Shown: positions 9,073 to 18,957, counted from the stretch's first letter. The stretch: DNA of 64,000 bases from Lachnospiraceae bacterium UBA7086 (GCA_002492525.1 DKZA01000026.1:34573-98572); one strand, 5' to 3'. Translations and numbers: made by a program. Notes: a model not told the origin generated them from the sequence alone.

Positions 9073-10159
9073 GAGAATTGAATATCTGGATGAATTGAAA
9101 GGTCTGGCAGCTTTTCTGGTGGTCTTAGGGCATCTGGTGACTGCAAAACAGGAGTATCGGGGGATTTATAACTTTATTTATTCCTTTCATATGCCGCTTT
9201 TTATGTTCGTGAGCGGTGTTACGGCAGTCCTTTCTTTTCGGAGGCAGGTATTTTCAGAAAGAGGGCAGCTGTCATCAGAAGCACGATTTGGAGGAAAGTG
9301 GAACTATCTGGCCAGACGCTTTCTCAATATCATGGTGCCCTATCTATCCTGGTGTATTCTGCTTCCCGTTATCTCTTCATTGCTTCATGGGGGAGGCGTA
9401 AACTGGCAGGAAGAATTTGAGAGCATGTTTGTCACTAATACGGCGTATTGGTTTCTGCCCACACTGTATGGGCTGATTGTCTCCTATATGTTGTATGTGA
9501 TAATAGCAGATTTTGTCCGCCGGAAAATGGGAAAAGGCTGTGAGGAGGGAAGCGACTCTTTGCCGGGGAAAGGCTTTTGGAAGTGGAAAGAGGGACTGGC
9601 CGTGCAGCTTTTTGCATGGTGTGTTACGGCGGCTTTGTTTCTGATACTTTATCTACTGACCGAATATCAGCTTTTTCGGGATATGATTGGCTACATGATT
9701 CCTTTTTCCCTGGCAGTACTTTATACGGAGAACGGCTGGGTGAAAGGACTTTTTCATAAAAAGGAAATGATTATTTTGTGTGTCTTCTGTTATGCGGCAC
9801 TTTTTCCACAGTTTGACTTTGATCATGCATCTGTAGGTACCTCTCTTCGGCGGATGCTTTTGGGCATGTATATGATAGTTGTGCTTTTGTACTTATTTGT
9901 GGATAGGAAATTGCCGGGTGTACTGCAAAAGATGTTTACTTTCTGGGGAAAATATACTCTGTTGATATATATTCTGCACACTGTTATGATGGGATGGTGC
10001 AAGCCTCTGGAGGGTATGGTGACAAGTCGTGTACTGGTATTTGTGTGGTACTGTCTGTTAAGCGGCATAATATGTTCTCTGTGCTGTATCGTGGGTATGA
10101 GCCTGTCCCATGTGCCGGTGGTCAGAATCCTTTGTCTGGGAAAAGGGAATAGAAGATGA
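9056..10159 (+). CDS. Acyltransferase family 3 membrane protein (OafA/WecH-like)
   Basis: I place the start at TTG 9056 because a perfect AGGAGG (9044-9049) lies six bases upstream and no ATG follows before the conserved N-terminus RIEYLDELKGLAAFLVVLGH. That segment is the first membrane helix of acyltransferase-3 enzymes, with the key histidine. The 367-residue protein has about ten hydrophobic segments. Such proteins O-acetylate or succinylate surface glycans. The gene overlaps the end of the ABC gene by 17 bases, so translation is probably coupled. The frame stays open further upstream, but those residues do not resemble the family. Confidence 0.87.
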   Translation: MADRHERIEYLDELKGLAAFLVVLGHLVTAKQEYRGIYNFIYSFHMPLFMFVSGVTAVLSFRRQVFSERGQLSSEARFGGKWNYLARRFLNIMVPYLSWCILLPVISSLLHGGGVNWQEEFESMFVTNTAYWFLPTLYGLIVSYMLYVIIADFVRRKMGKGCEEGSDSLPGKGFWKWKEGLAVQLFAWCVTAALFLILYLLTEYQLFRDMIGYMIPFSLAVLYTENGWVKGLFHKKEMIILCVFCYAALFPQFDFDHASVGTSLRRMLLGMYMIVVLLYLFVDRKLPGVLQKMFTFWGKYTLLIYILHTVMMGWCKPLEGMVTSRVLVFVWYCLLSGIICSLCCIVGMSLSHVPVVRILCLGKGNRR

Positions 10160-11754
10160 AAGTAAATTGGAAAGAAAAAAAGACGGAGTGGATATTTGGC
10201 GGCTTATTGTTTCTGACGGCGGTAATCCTGTTTCTGGCGATGGGTTCCAGGGAGCCGGTGCTGTTTGATGACAGCAGGGTATATCTGCGTGTGGAGCGTA
10301 ACGAAGGTGTTATGCCTCTGTATCCGTTGTTTGTCCTGCTGAATCAATATTTGTTCGGTGATGCACTGTATCTGCGGGCAGTGGTAGTGGAACAGATATT
10401 TCTGGCAGCTTTTTGTCTGGTATTTCTGGTGGAGACGGTTAAGAGGGAGTTTACCCTGAAAGCCTGGGAGTGCCTTGTTATTTTTTGTTTCTTGCTGTAT
10501 CCTTACACCATAGAGATGCCGGCGGCCATGATGCCGCAGGCAATTCTGACGGAAGGTGTATCTTATTCGCTGTTTTACCTGTTTGCAGCTTTTTTTATGA
10601 GGGCTATATGGAGGAAAAGTTATGGACAGTTGGGGGTGGCGGCAGGCATGACATTGCTGTTGGCGCTGACTCGTTCACAGATGCAGATTCTTTTTGGGGT
10701 ATGCGGGATTATTTTCTGGTATATTGTCTGTATGCGTGTAGGACGGGAAAATAAAAAACGCGTGTTATTGAGAATGATATCGGGACTGGCGGGCTGTCTG
10801 GTTATCAGTCTGGCCGGGGTTTTGTTGGTATCGCGGATAGGCAGTGTTTATCAGAATATGGTCACGCAGGAGAGTCGGTTATATTACTTTGCTCTTAAGG
10901 TGCAGGAGACAGAGGAGGAAATAACGCGCATAATGGGGCACAAAGAATTGCAGACACAGCAGGAAAATCCTACAGGGGAGCCAGAGCCCGCTGTGGAATC
11001 GGAGCCGCCTCAGAAAGAAGCGCAGGAAATACCGCTTGTGGACAAAGATTTTTCTCCCAGTCAGTTTGTGAGCCTGATTTTTTCCAGAGGTATGTATGAG
11101 GCTGACCTGGAGGATGCCGATTTATTTGAGGATGAAGTAGTGCGTGGATTGTTCCTGAAACTTTATGAAACAGCCGATGCGGAGGGACAGCTGCATGTTT
11201 ATGAAGAAAAGGGCTTGTGGATGTGGAAGGATATTGTGGACGGCATAGGTATGATCGGCAAGACCTGCCTGGGAACACCCTCGGAGTTTTATGTGGCCGA
11301 ATATCCGGAGATTATCCAGTCAGATGAATTTAGCGACATCAGGAACGCACATTTGCAGATAATCGGGCTGACGCTTCTTAGGAGACATTTCGGAAGATTT
11401 TTATATCATTCCCTGATGCTTTTGCCGCAGGCATTTATCAGCACCATATTCTTCCAGATAGCGCCCGTTTATCTTTTATGTCATCTGGCGACGCTTTTCT
11501 TATATCTGTCGGCACTGGCGCTGATGATCTGGGCTTATGCGGACAGAAAGGCGGATAGCAGATATGCGGAGCTCATGGCTTTTGTGCTTGGTACCAATGT
11601 GGTGTTGGTGGTGGTTATTTCCTTGATTTTCTATGGGCAGCAGCGTTATCTGGTGTATAATTTTGGCATTTTTTATGCAGCGTATTGTTTGCTTTTACAG
11701 CATCTGTGGAGATGCCGTATCAAGAAACTGTTATTGGACAGGAAGCAGTCATAG
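10156..11754 (+). CDS. Polytopic membrane protein, possibly GT-C type
   Basis: This 532-residue protein starts four bases before the stop of the acyltransferase (ATGA overlap). It has about ten hydrophobic helices and one large soluble loop at about residues 240-400 rich in E, D, P and Q. The first loop after helix 1 has acidic residues (PVLFDDSRVYLRVERNEG), as in GT-C glycosyltransferases using polyprenyl-phosphate sugars, but no decisive motif is present. It could instead be a polymerase-like or transport protein. I do not recognise a specific family. Confidence 0.6.
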   Translation: MKVNWKEKKTEWIFGGLLFLTAVILFLAMGSREPVLFDDSRVYLRVERNEGVMPLYPLFVLLNQYLFGDALYLRAVVVEQIFLAAFCLVFLVETVKREFTLKAWECLVIFCFLLYPYTIEMPAAMMPQAILTEGVSYSLFYLFAAFFMRAIWRKSYGQLGVAAGMTLLLALTRSQMQILFGVCGIIFWYIVCMRVGRENKKRVLLRMISGLAGCLVISLAGVLLVSRIGSVYQNMVTQESRLYYFALKVQETEEEITRIMGHKELQTQQENPTGEPEPAVESEPPQKEAQEIPLVDKDFSPSQFVSLIFSRGMYEADLEDADLFEDEVVRGLFLKLYETADAEGQLHVYEEKGLWMWKDIVDGIGMIGKTCLGTPSEFYVAEYPEIIQSDEFSDIRNAHLQIIGLTLLRRHFGRFLYHSLMLLPQAFISTIFFQIAPVYLLCHLATLFLYLSALALMIWAYADRKADSRYAELMAFVLGTNVVLVVVISLIFYGQQRYLVYNFGIFYAAYCLLLQHLWRCRIKKLLLDRKQS

Positions 11755-11856
11755 CAGGAAACGGTGGGATACAGTGAAAGAAATGTAACGACTGATGAAA
11801 AGAAACGGAGTCATAAAAACAGGCATTGTTATTTCTGATAGATAGGAATATTGTAT

Positions 11857-12618
11857 ATGGGAAAACAAAGTAAAGTTTTAGTTATCATACCGGCCTATAA
11901 CGAGGCGGAAAATATTGTGCATGTGGTAAAACATATGATGGAGACGGCTCCCCAGTATGATTATCTGGTGGTCAATGACGGTTCCACGGACAGTACTTTG
12001 AAACTTTGTAAGCAGGAGAATTTTCATTACCTGGATCTGTCAATCAACATGGGGATTGGCGGCGCCGTACAGGCGGGATATATTTATGCTTACAAGAATG
12101 ATTATGATATCGCTGTGCAGATGGATGGAGACGGACAGCATGACATTGCCTATCTGGACAGGCTCTTGCAGCCGATTCTTAATAAGGAGGCGGACGTGGT
12201 TATCGGTTCCCGTTTCCTGGAAAAGGAGGGGTTCCAGTCTTCCGCCAGCCGTCGGATGGGCATCAATATCTTAAGTATGCTGATTCGGATAACCACGGGA
12301 AAAAAAGTCATGGATGTGACCAGCGGATACCGGGCGGTGAACCGTATGTTTATCGAGATTTACAGCAAGGATTATCCCACCGACTATCCGGAACCGGAAG
12401 CAATTGTGGAGGCAGTTATGCACCTTGGCGTGGTGAAGGAAGTACCGGTACAGATGCGTGCAAGAGAAGGCGGTATCAGCTCCATTACCTTTAAGAAGTC
12501 CATTTATTATATGATCAAAGTGACCCTGGCAATTCTGGTCTGCAGATTGAGTTATGGTGTGAGAAGGGGCCGGCGAGGGGAAATCGAGGAGGGAGTGGTA
12601 AACGATGATACCCAATAA
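11857..12618 (+). CDS. GT2-family glycosyltransferase (dolichyl-phosphate mannose synthase-like)
   Basis: The 253-residue GT-A enzyme begins VLVIIPAYNEAENIV, has the nucleotide-binding VVNDGSTDST near residue 40 and the metal-binding QMDGDGQHD near 90. The form matches DPM1-like enzymes that make polyprenyl-phosphate sugars, without the C-terminal membrane helices of GtrB proteins. ATG 11857 is preferred over TTG 11851 because the upstream AGGAA gives better spacing. It is followed directly by a DUF2304 gene, a frequent partnership in Gram-positive polysaccharide loci. Confidence 0.88.
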   Translation: MGKQSKVLVIIPAYNEAENIVHVVKHMMETAPQYDYLVVNDGSTDSTLKLCKQENFHYLDLSINMGIGGAVQAGYIYAYKNDYDIAVQMDGDGQHDIAYLDRLLQPILNKEADVVIGSRFLEKEGFQSSASRRMGINILSMLIRITTGKKVMDVTSGYRAVNRMFIEIYSKDYPTDYPEPEAIVEAVMHLGVVKEVPVQMRAREGGISSITFKKSIYYMIKVTLAILVCRLSYGVRRGRRGEIEEGVVNDDTQ

Positions 12619-12970
12619 CCTGCGGGTCGTACTGATTGTCCTGGTAATCAGTTACTTTATAGTAATCCTGTATTTTTTAAAGCAGAAGGCGCTGAATCTG
12701 AAGTATACGCTGTTATGGCTGGTGGCAGGCCTGGTCATGGGGATTCTGGTAGTGGTGCCGGAACTGCTGACTAAGATTATCCGTATCTTCGGCATCCAGG
12801 ATAATATGAACGGTCTGTTTATATTTTCCATCGGCCTTATCATACTGATTCTGCTGTCGCTTACCTCCATTGCTTCCAGACAGAACCGTAAACTCAGGAC
12901 GTTGACCCAGGAGATGGCAATTCTTGATAAACGTGTAAGGGAATTGGAAGAGAGTGCCAGGAAGGAATAA
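12605..12970 (+). CDS. DUF2304 small membrane protein
   Basis: This 121-residue protein has three hydrophobic segments (about residues 7-25, 33-53 and 66-88) and a short charged coiled tail (RKLRTLTQEMAILDKRVRELEE). This is the usual layout of DUF2304 proteins, which are commonly encoded next to DPM1-like GT2 enzymes and may anchor them or help move lipid-linked sugar (inference). It overlaps the upstream GT2 gene by 14 bases, supporting joint expression. Confidence 0.85.
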   Translation: MIPNNLRVVLIVLVISYFIVILYFLKQKALNLKYTLLWLVAGLVMGILVVVPELLTKIIRIFGIQDNMNGLFIFSIGLIILILLSLTSIASRQNRKLRTLTQEMAILDKRVRELEESARKE

Positions 12971-12974
12971 AGAT

Positions 12975-14096
12975 ATGCTTGAGATTGCGGTAGATTTATT
13001 ATGGCTCCGCCCCAGGAAAGTGGGTGGAACGGAATTTTATATCAGGAATCTTCTGGACGGCTTCTTGCAACTCAAGGAGCCTTTTCGTCTTTTTTTACTG
13101 GTGTCCAGAGATAACCGGGAATCCCTGGAGCATTATGCGGCGGATGAGCGGATAGAACTTCTGGAAACTAATGTGGTGTCTGCCAATATCGCGGGCAGGA
13201 TACTGTGGCAGTTTTTCTGTCAGAACCGGTTTCTGAAACATCGGGGCATATGTAAATGTTTTGTGCCGGTGTACTGCAGACCACTGTTTAACGGCGGAGT
13301 CACTTATGTGAATGTGATTCATGACTTACAGGCGGCTCATTATCCGGAATATCACCCTTTTCATGAAATTGCTTATTCCAGACTGTGTTGGTGGCTGGAT
13401 ACTCATATTTCCAGACATCTGGTGGCCATATCCGACTGGGTGAGAGAGGACATTATCAGCCGTTATCATATGCGTCCCGACAAAATTACTACAATCTATA
13501 ATCCGATTACGGTGAAGGCGGAGGAGACAGTACCTTTTGCCAAACTGGCTGAGAGATATCAGATTACGGAGAAAGAATATTATTATACCATTGCCCAGCT
13601 GATACCGCATAAAAACCTGGATACGGTCATTGAAGTGATGTGGCAGATTAAGGACAGGAAAATCAATCTGCCAGGGAAACTTCTGATTTCCGGTGTGGGC
13701 GGAAAGAATAAGGAAAAGCTGCAGGCACAGATAGCGGACAGAGGATTGCAGGACGAGGTGATTCTTACCGGATTTGTGGAGAACGATGAGAGAAATGCAC
13801 TGTACAAATACAGCAGAGCCTTTTTGTTCCCCAGTGTCTTTGAAGGATTTGGGATGCCCCCTGTGGAGGCCATGCTCTTTGGAACGGTGGTGATTGCTAC
13901 GGACAGAACCTGCGTGCCGGAAGTGACCCAGGGGAAAGCCAATTACGTGAAGGATCCTTACGATGTGGAAGAGTGGATCCGGGTTATGACAGAGCCGGTA
14001 AACAGAGTCGGTGAGATGGACTTTAGCATTTATGATCAGATGACGCTGACGAGGCAGTATTATGAGCTGCTGGTGCGGGTGTTTTCGGGTGTCTGA
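12975..14096 (+). CDS. GT4-family glycosyltransferase
   Basis: The start ATG 12975 has GAAGGA upstream and gives MLEIAVDLLWLRPRKVGGTEFYIRN, whose KVGGTE loop is the usual GT4 start. The donor domain shows AQLIPHKNLDTVIEV near residue 200 and PSVFEGFGMPPVEAMLFGT near 285, the conserved E-x7-E pair typical of mannosyl- or rhamnosyl-type GT4 enzymes. Length is 373 residues. It probably works on the cytoplasmic membrane face. Specific sugar unknown. Confidence 0.9.
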   Translation: MLEIAVDLLWLRPRKVGGTEFYIRNLLDGFLQLKEPFRLFLLVSRDNRESLEHYAADERIELLETNVVSANIAGRILWQFFCQNRFLKHRGICKCFVPVYCRPLFNGGVTYVNVIHDLQAAHYPEYHPFHEIAYSRLCWWLDTHISRHLVAISDWVREDIISRYHMRPDKITTIYNPITVKAEETVPFAKLAERYQITEKEYYYTIAQLIPHKNLDTVIEVMWQIKDRKINLPGKLLISGVGGKNKEKLQAQIADRGLQDEVILTGFVENDERNALYKYSRAFLFPSVFEGFGMPPVEAMLFGTVVIATDRTCVPEVTQGKANYVKDPYDVEEWIRVMTEPVNRVGEMDFSIYDQMTLTRQYYELLVRVFSGV

Positions 14097-14180
14097 ACAT
14101 GAAGATTGCCGCAGGTGCTTACAAGCAGGGAAGTTTTTACAAAGATGTTTAAGGAATAAGGGAGTATGTGGAGGTCATGT

Positions 14181-15062
14181 ATGGGATATATCTGTTTTGT
14201 AATCTTACATTACAATGGCATAGAGGATACGCAAAAGTGTATACAGTCCATCAAACAGCTTAAAGGGCAGCAGGAGATCAGGGTTGTGGTGGTGGATAAC
14301 GCATCTCCAAACGGCTCTGGGCGTCACCTGGCGGAAAAGTATGCCGAGGATGAGATGGTGGATGTTCTCTGCCGGGAAGAAAATGACGGCTTTTCCAGGG
14401 GAAACAATGCGGGGTGCGAGTATGCGGTGGCTAAGTGGAATCCTGATTTTCTGGTTGTGGCCAATAACGATGTGATATTTGCCCAGAAAGAATTTATCAT
14501 ACAGATTCGGGAACTCTATGAGAAAGAGCCTTTTGCCGTTCTGGGGCCGGATATTTATGATCCGCTAAAGAAAATCCATCAAAGCCCCATTTCGGATACG
14601 CTGCCGGATGCAGCGCAGGTTGGCAGGACGATTTTTTTAAACCGTATGGTATTGCGATTATTTCCATTATTTTATCCGATAATGAAGCGCTATTTCCAGA
14701 ATCTGGAAGTAAAGGCTGGACTGGATTATGATGTGGACTGGAACGATGTCTGTGTCATGGGGGCTTGTCTGGTGTTTGCCAAAGAGTATTTTCGAGAGAA
14801 AGAGAAAGTCTTTGCGCCGGAAACCAGATTTTATTATGAAGAAAATATCATCCTTTTATGGTGCAGACAACATCAAAAGACAGTCTTGTATCGTTCGGCA
14901 TTGCAGGTGCTGCATATGGAAGGGCGTGCCACGGAGACGGTGGATAAGGACAATAGAAATAAGATACGATTCCGGATGTGTAATATTGCAGATGCCGCTG
15001 CAATTTATCGGGATTATCTGGAAAAAAGTAAGGATGTGGGAACGAGAGGCAGTTTGCATTGA
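14181..15062 (+). CDS. GT2-family glycosyltransferase (rhamnosyltransferase-like)
   Basis: I choose ATG 14181 because GGAGG (14170-14174) lies six bases upstream and the protein then begins with the family's usual CFVILHYNGIEDTQKCIQSI. The GT-A fold is supported by VVDNASPNGSG near residue 40 and VVANNDVIF near 93 (DxD-like NND). The C-terminal part contains NDVCVMGACLVF and FYYEENIILLWC, resembling the acceptor side of rhamnosyltransferase-like GT2 enzymes. Length is 293 residues. Donor unproven. Confidence 0.86.
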   Translation: MGYICFVILHYNGIEDTQKCIQSIKQLKGQQEIRVVVVDNASPNGSGRHLAEKYAEDEMVDVLCREENDGFSRGNNAGCEYAVAKWNPDFLVVANNDVIFAQKEFIIQIRELYEKEPFAVLGPDIYDPLKKIHQSPISDTLPDAAQVGRTIFLNRMVLRLFPLFYPIMKRYFQNLEVKAGLDYDVDWNDVCVMGACLVFAKEYFREKEKVFAPETRFYYEENIILLWCRQHQKTVLYRSALQVLHMEGRATETVDKDNRNKIRFRMCNIADAAAIYRDYLEKSKDVGTRGSLH

Positions 15063-15091
15063 AAAGGCAAGTGTGATATGATTGTGATATT

Positions 15092-16207
15092 ATGAAAAAA
15101 GGCTATTATATCCATTTTGGAGGTCGTGAATCCATCGGTGTCAGTAAAAAAATCGACATGCAGATGGCGGAACTTAAGAAATATTATGACATGCGGGAAC
15201 TGGAGGTCGTTACACCGGTCAGATCTTTACCGGAAAGAGTTCTGGGACTCTTCCCTACCATGTCCATCAGAAGAGAGTATGAGCAGGCTTTGGAGCAGTT
15301 GGAGCAGCCTGACTTTTTGTATGTCAGGAGGACAGTTGCGGACAGAGCCTATTTGAATTTTTGGAAGAGGGTGAAAGAAAAATATCCTCATTGTAAGATT
15401 ATCATAGAGATTTTTTCTTACCCTTATGACAAGGACGATTTCGGCAAGTGGAACGCCTGGCCCTTTTATTTTAAGGAACTGCTCTACAGACCCCGGCTGA
15501 AACGGTATGTGGACCGCTTTGTGACTTATTCGGAGGATAAGGAGATATTCGGGATTCCCACGCTGAATACCACCAATGGCATTGATGTGGAGAGCGTCAG
15601 GCAGATTGCCGGCGAGTTTACGGAGAAAAAACTTTGCATGATAGGGGTTGCCTTTATGCAGAGACACCATGGCTATGAACGCATCATAGAGGGACTTCGT
15701 CAGTATTATGAGAACGACAGGGACTATCGGGTGGAACTGAACCTGGTGGGCGACGGGCCAGAGAAGCCCATGTATCAGGAACTGGTGCAGAAGTATCACC
15801 TGGAAGAATATGTACACTTCTATCCTACGTTGGTGGGGGAAGAGCTGGATGCGCTGTATGACCGAAGCGACCTGGCATTGGTGTCGTTTGGGATGTATAA
15901 GGTGGGATATTATGGAAAGATGATGGCACTAAAGTCCAGGGAATGTCTGGCTAAAGGTATGCCGCTTCTTACCGGCTGTGCCATTGATGTGTTGAATGAA
16001 GAATATTCTTATGCGAAAACATTCTCAAATGACGAAAGTATTGTCGATATGACGCAGGTTATTGCCTTTTTTGAACAGATTAAGGGTATGGTGCGGGATA
16101 AGAGGGATTTGTCTGACAGAATCAGACAGTTTGCACTGGAACATGTCAGTATGGAGGCGGTGATGCGTCCCATTATGGCGTATATAGAGGAAAGCACAAA
16201 ACGGTGA
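15092..16207 (+). CDS. GT4-like glycosyltransferase
   Basis: This 371-residue protein has GT-B features: an N-terminal HFGGRESIGVSKKIDMQM loop, the donor-domain hinge NTTNGIDVESV near 165, then NLVGDGPEKPMYQELV near 225 and YDRSDLALVSFGMYKVG near 260. The terminal EX7E motif is less canonical (KSRECLAKGMPLLTG), so it is a divergent GT4. It precedes the diacetamido-sugar biosynthesis block and may use a sugar made there (inference from position only). Confidence 0.78.
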   Translation: MKKGYYIHFGGRESIGVSKKIDMQMAELKKYYDMRELEVVTPVRSLPERVLGLFPTMSIRREYEQALEQLEQPDFLYVRRTVADRAYLNFWKRVKEKYPHCKIIIEIFSYPYDKDDFGKWNAWPFYFKELLYRPRLKRYVDRFVTYSEDKEIFGIPTLNTTNGIDVESVRQIAGEFTEKKLCMIGVAFMQRHHGYERIIEGLRQYYENDRDYRVELNLVGDGPEKPMYQELVQKYHLEEYVHFYPTLVGEELDALYDRSDLALVSFGMYKVGYYGKMMALKSRECLAKGMPLLTGCAIDVLNEEYSYAKTFSNDESIVDMTQVIAFFEQIKGMVRDKRDLSDRIRQFALEHVSMEAVMRPIMAYIEESTKR

Positions 16208-16250
16208 CGACCGAAACGTCGCGGGCAGAATCAGAAAGGTTAATAGAAGA

Positions 16251-17321
16251 ATGATCACACATATTGTGGGGAACCGTCCGCAGTTTATCAAACTTGCGCC
16301 CCTATATCATGCGCTTGAGCGGGCCGGTTATGAACAAAATATTATACACAGCGGGCAGCACTATGATGAGAACATGTCAGATGTTTTTTTTGATGAATTG
16401 GGGATACCGGCGCCTTATGTGAATCTGCAGGCAGGGGGCGGAAGCCATGCGCAGATGACGGCAAAGGCAATGGTAGGTCTGGAGAGGGAACTTCTGGAAA
16501 AGAAGCCGGATCTGGTGGTTTTATACGGAGACACGAATACTACAATGGCAGGAGCTTTGGTCACGGCCAAGCTTTGTATTCCTACCGTTCATGTGGAGGC
16601 GGGTCCCAGGCTGCATTGTAAGGAAAATCCCGAGGAGTGTAACAGGATTGTGACAGACCATCTGTCTGATATTCTCTTCTGCCCGGATGAACTTTCCATG
16701 AAGAACCTGCAGGCAGAAGGGCTTTATGCAAAAGCCTATTTGACGGGCGATATCATGTATGATACTTATCTGGAGATTTCCGATAAAGCAGCCGGAAGTG
16801 AACCTGCGGAAGAAGTTGTCGTGATGACTTGGCACAGACAGGAAAATACGTCATCCAGGAAGAGAATGGAGAGTATTTTACGATTGGTGGAGTGCCTGGG
16901 GGAGAAGGTAATCTGCCCTTTGCATCCACGGACGCGGAAATGCCTTGTGGAATATGGATTATGGGAACGGGCGAAGGCTATAGATAACTTTGAGATGATA
17001 GAACCGGTAGGGTATGTGGAAATGGTGACGCTTATGCAGAGAGCGAAACTGATTCTCACAGATTCGGGCGGTGTGTCGAAAGAATCTTCTTATGCGGGAG
17101 CCAAGTGTCTGTTTATGATGGATGTGGAAGTGTGGGAGGATCTGGTAGAGATTGACTGGATTCATAAGGTCAATCCGGAAAGTGAGACAAGCCTTAAAGA
17201 AGCGCTTATATTTGCGAAGAAAGCAGTGCGTATCCCTCGGGAAGAACGGCCCAGATTCTATGGGGACGGTCATGCTGCGGATAAGATGGTACAGGCATTG
17301 CGGGAGAAGAATTTCTTATAA
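16251..17321 (+). CDS. Non-hydrolysing UDP-sugar 2-epimerase (WecB/WbpI-like)
   Basis: This 356-residue epimerase inverts C2 of a UDP-N-acetyl sugar in the cytoplasm. The fold start IVGNRPQFIKLAPL and the catalytic positions of the family are visible: YGDTNTT near residue 92, HVEAG near 117, PEECNR near 130 and TWHRQEN near 195. The usual EAGLRS is EAGPRL here. The next three genes match WbpB, WbpD and WbpE types, so the likely substrate is UDP-2,3-diacetamido-glucuronic acid (WbpI/WlbD role) rather than plain UDP-GlcNAc. That substrate is an inference from neighbours. Confidence 0.85.
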   Translation: MITHIVGNRPQFIKLAPLYHALERAGYEQNIIHSGQHYDENMSDVFFDELGIPAPYVNLQAGGGSHAQMTAKAMVGLERELLEKKPDLVVLYGDTNTTMAGALVTAKLCIPTVHVEAGPRLHCKENPEECNRIVTDHLSDILFCPDELSMKNLQAEGLYAKAYLTGDIMYDTYLEISDKAAGSEPAEEVVVMTWHRQENTSSRKRMESILRLVECLGEKVICPLHPRTRKCLVEYGLWERAKAIDNFEMIEPVGYVEMVTLMQRAKLILTDSGGVSKESSYAGAKCLFMMDVEVWEDLVEIDWIHKVNPESETSLKEALIFAKKAVRIPREERPRFYGDGHAADKMVQALREKNFL

Positions 17322-17338
17322 ACGAGGTGAAAGGAATT

Positions 17339-18415
17339 ATGAAATATGCGTTGATTGGCTGTGGCAGGATATCGCCGAATCATATTGTGGCGGCACAGAA
17401 GAATGGCCTGGAAATCGTAGCCGTCTGTGATCTGGAACCCCATAATATGCGGGATAAGATCATCAAGTTTAAGCTGCCGGCTTCAGTGAAATGCTATACA
17501 GATTATAAGGAAATGATTGTCAAGGAGCAGCCGCAGTTGGTGGCAATCGCTACAGAGAGCGGTAAGCATGCGCAGATTGCCGTGGATTGTATGACCATGG
17601 GACATAGTAATCTGATCATAGAAAAACCCATTGCCTTGTCACTTGCTGATGCGGACAGAATTATTGAGACGGCTAAGAGAGAGGGCGTGAAAGTTTGCGC
17701 CTGCCACCAGAACCGTTTCAATAAGTCTATCCAGAAAATCCGCGAGGCAGTGGAGATGGACCGTTTTGGCAGGATGTTCCATGGCACGGCGCATGTCCGC
17801 TGGGCCAGGGATTATGAATATTATTCCCGGGCGAAGTGGCGCGGGACCTGGGAACAGGACGGCGGTGCCCTGATGAATCAATGTATTCATAATATTGATC
17901 TTCTGCGTTGGATGATGGGGGATGAAATAGACAGCGTTGTGGGGATGACAGACAAGCTGAAGCATAATTATATTGAGGCGGAGGATCTGGGAATTGCCCT
18001 GATTAAGTTTAAGAATGGTGCCTACGGCATCATAGAAGGAACCACCAACGTATATCCGGCTAATCTGGAGGAGACGCTATATCTGTTCGGAGAGAAAGGA
18101 ACTGTTAAAGCGGGCGGAAGTTCTGTCAATGTCATAGAGGAGTGGCGGTTTGCGGATGTGTTGGATAATGCAGAGGAAGTAAAAGCACAGTTTCATGAGA
18201 ATCCGCCTAATGTATACGGTTATGGGCATACCCCCTTGTATGCAGATGTAATAGAAGCCATAGAGAACGACAGGGAGCCTTATGTGGATGCGGCTGCCGG
18301 CAGAAGGGCGCTGGAACTGGTGCTTGCAATATATCAGTCTGCTGCTTCCGGAGAAATTGTGAAGTTTCCCATGGAGCAGTGTGCAACGATTGATTTCAAG
18401 GGGAGATTTGCCTGA
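17339..18415 (+). CDS. Gfo/Idh/MocA oxidoreductase (WbpB/WlbA-like)
   Basis: This 358-residue NAD-dependent enzyme starts at ATG 17339, with AAGGA just upstream. The Rossmann motif GCGRISPNHI is at residues 8-17, EKPIALS (the conserved EKP) near 95, and MNQCIHNIDLLRWM near 180 carries the typical HxxD active-site pair. In the WbpB/WlbA role it oxidises C3 of UDP-GlcNAc uronic acid before transamination. The stop and the next start overlap (TGATG), giving tight coupling with the acetyltransferase. Confidence 0.87.
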   Translation: MKYALIGCGRISPNHIVAAQKNGLEIVAVCDLEPHNMRDKIIKFKLPASVKCYTDYKEMIVKEQPQLVAIATESGKHAQIAVDCMTMGHSNLIIEKPIALSLADADRIIETAKREGVKVCACHQNRFNKSIQKIREAVEMDRFGRMFHGTAHVRWARDYEYYSRAKWRGTWEQDGGALMNQCIHNIDLLRWMMGDEIDSVVGMTDKLKHNYIEAEDLGIALIKFKNGAYGIIEGTTNVYPANLEETLYLFGEKGTVKAGGSSVNVIEEWRFADVLDNAEEVKAQFHENPPNVYGYGHTPLYADVIEAIENDREPYVDAAAGRRALELVLAIYQSAASGEIVKFPMEQCATIDFKGRFA

Positions 18416-18915
18416 TGGGGTATTATGTGCATGAGAGCAGTTACATTGACGATGATGTGTGCATCGGTGAAGGCACTAAAATATGGCACTTCTGTCATAT
18501 TCAGTCCGGCGCGGTAATCGGGGAGAAATGTTCCCTGGGGCAGAATGTGAATATATCCAATCATGTCCATATCGGCAATGAAGTGAAGATACAAAATAAT
18601 GTGTCCGTGTACGAGGGCGTGGAGATTCATGACGGTGTATTCTTAGGGCCTTCCTGTGTCTTTACCAATGATTTGACGCCGAGGGCACGTTATCCCAAAG
18701 GGAGAGCGGGCTATCTGCATACCGTGGTGGAGGAGGGTGCCAGCATAGGTGCCAATGCCACGATTGTGTGCGGCCACAGAATTGGAAAATATGCGATGGT
18801 GGCGGCGGGATCGGTGGTTACTGACGATATACCGGATTATGCGTTATGCAGGGGCGTACCGGCCAGAGTGTGCGGAAGAGTGGATGAACAGGGGAATATT
18901 GTAGAAAGGTTTTGA
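18415..18915 (+). CDS. Hexapeptide N-acetyltransferase (WbpD/WlbB-like)
   Basis: The 166-residue protein is almost entirely left-handed beta-helix (DDVCIGEGTKIWHFCHIQSG, then IGEKCSLGQNVNI and IGNEVKIQNNVSVYEGVEI). The segments IWHFCHI and FTNDLTPRA match WlbB/WbpD-type enzymes that acetylate the 3-amino group of a UDP-3-amino sugar using acetyl-CoA. It starts on the last base of the oxidoreductase stop. Together with the flanking oxidoreductase and aminotransferase, the assignment is strong. Confidence 0.88.
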   Translation: MGYYVHESSYIDDDVCIGEGTKIWHFCHIQSGAVIGEKCSLGQNVNISNHVHIGNEVKIQNNVSVYEGVEIHDGVFLGPSCVFTNDLTPRARYPKGRAGYLHTVVEEGASIGANATIVCGHRIGKYAMVAAGSVVTDDIPDYALCRGVPARVCGRVDEQGNIVERF

Positions 18916-18957
18916 AACCGAAAGGGATAACGGTTAGAGAAGGGCAAGGTTTTTACG

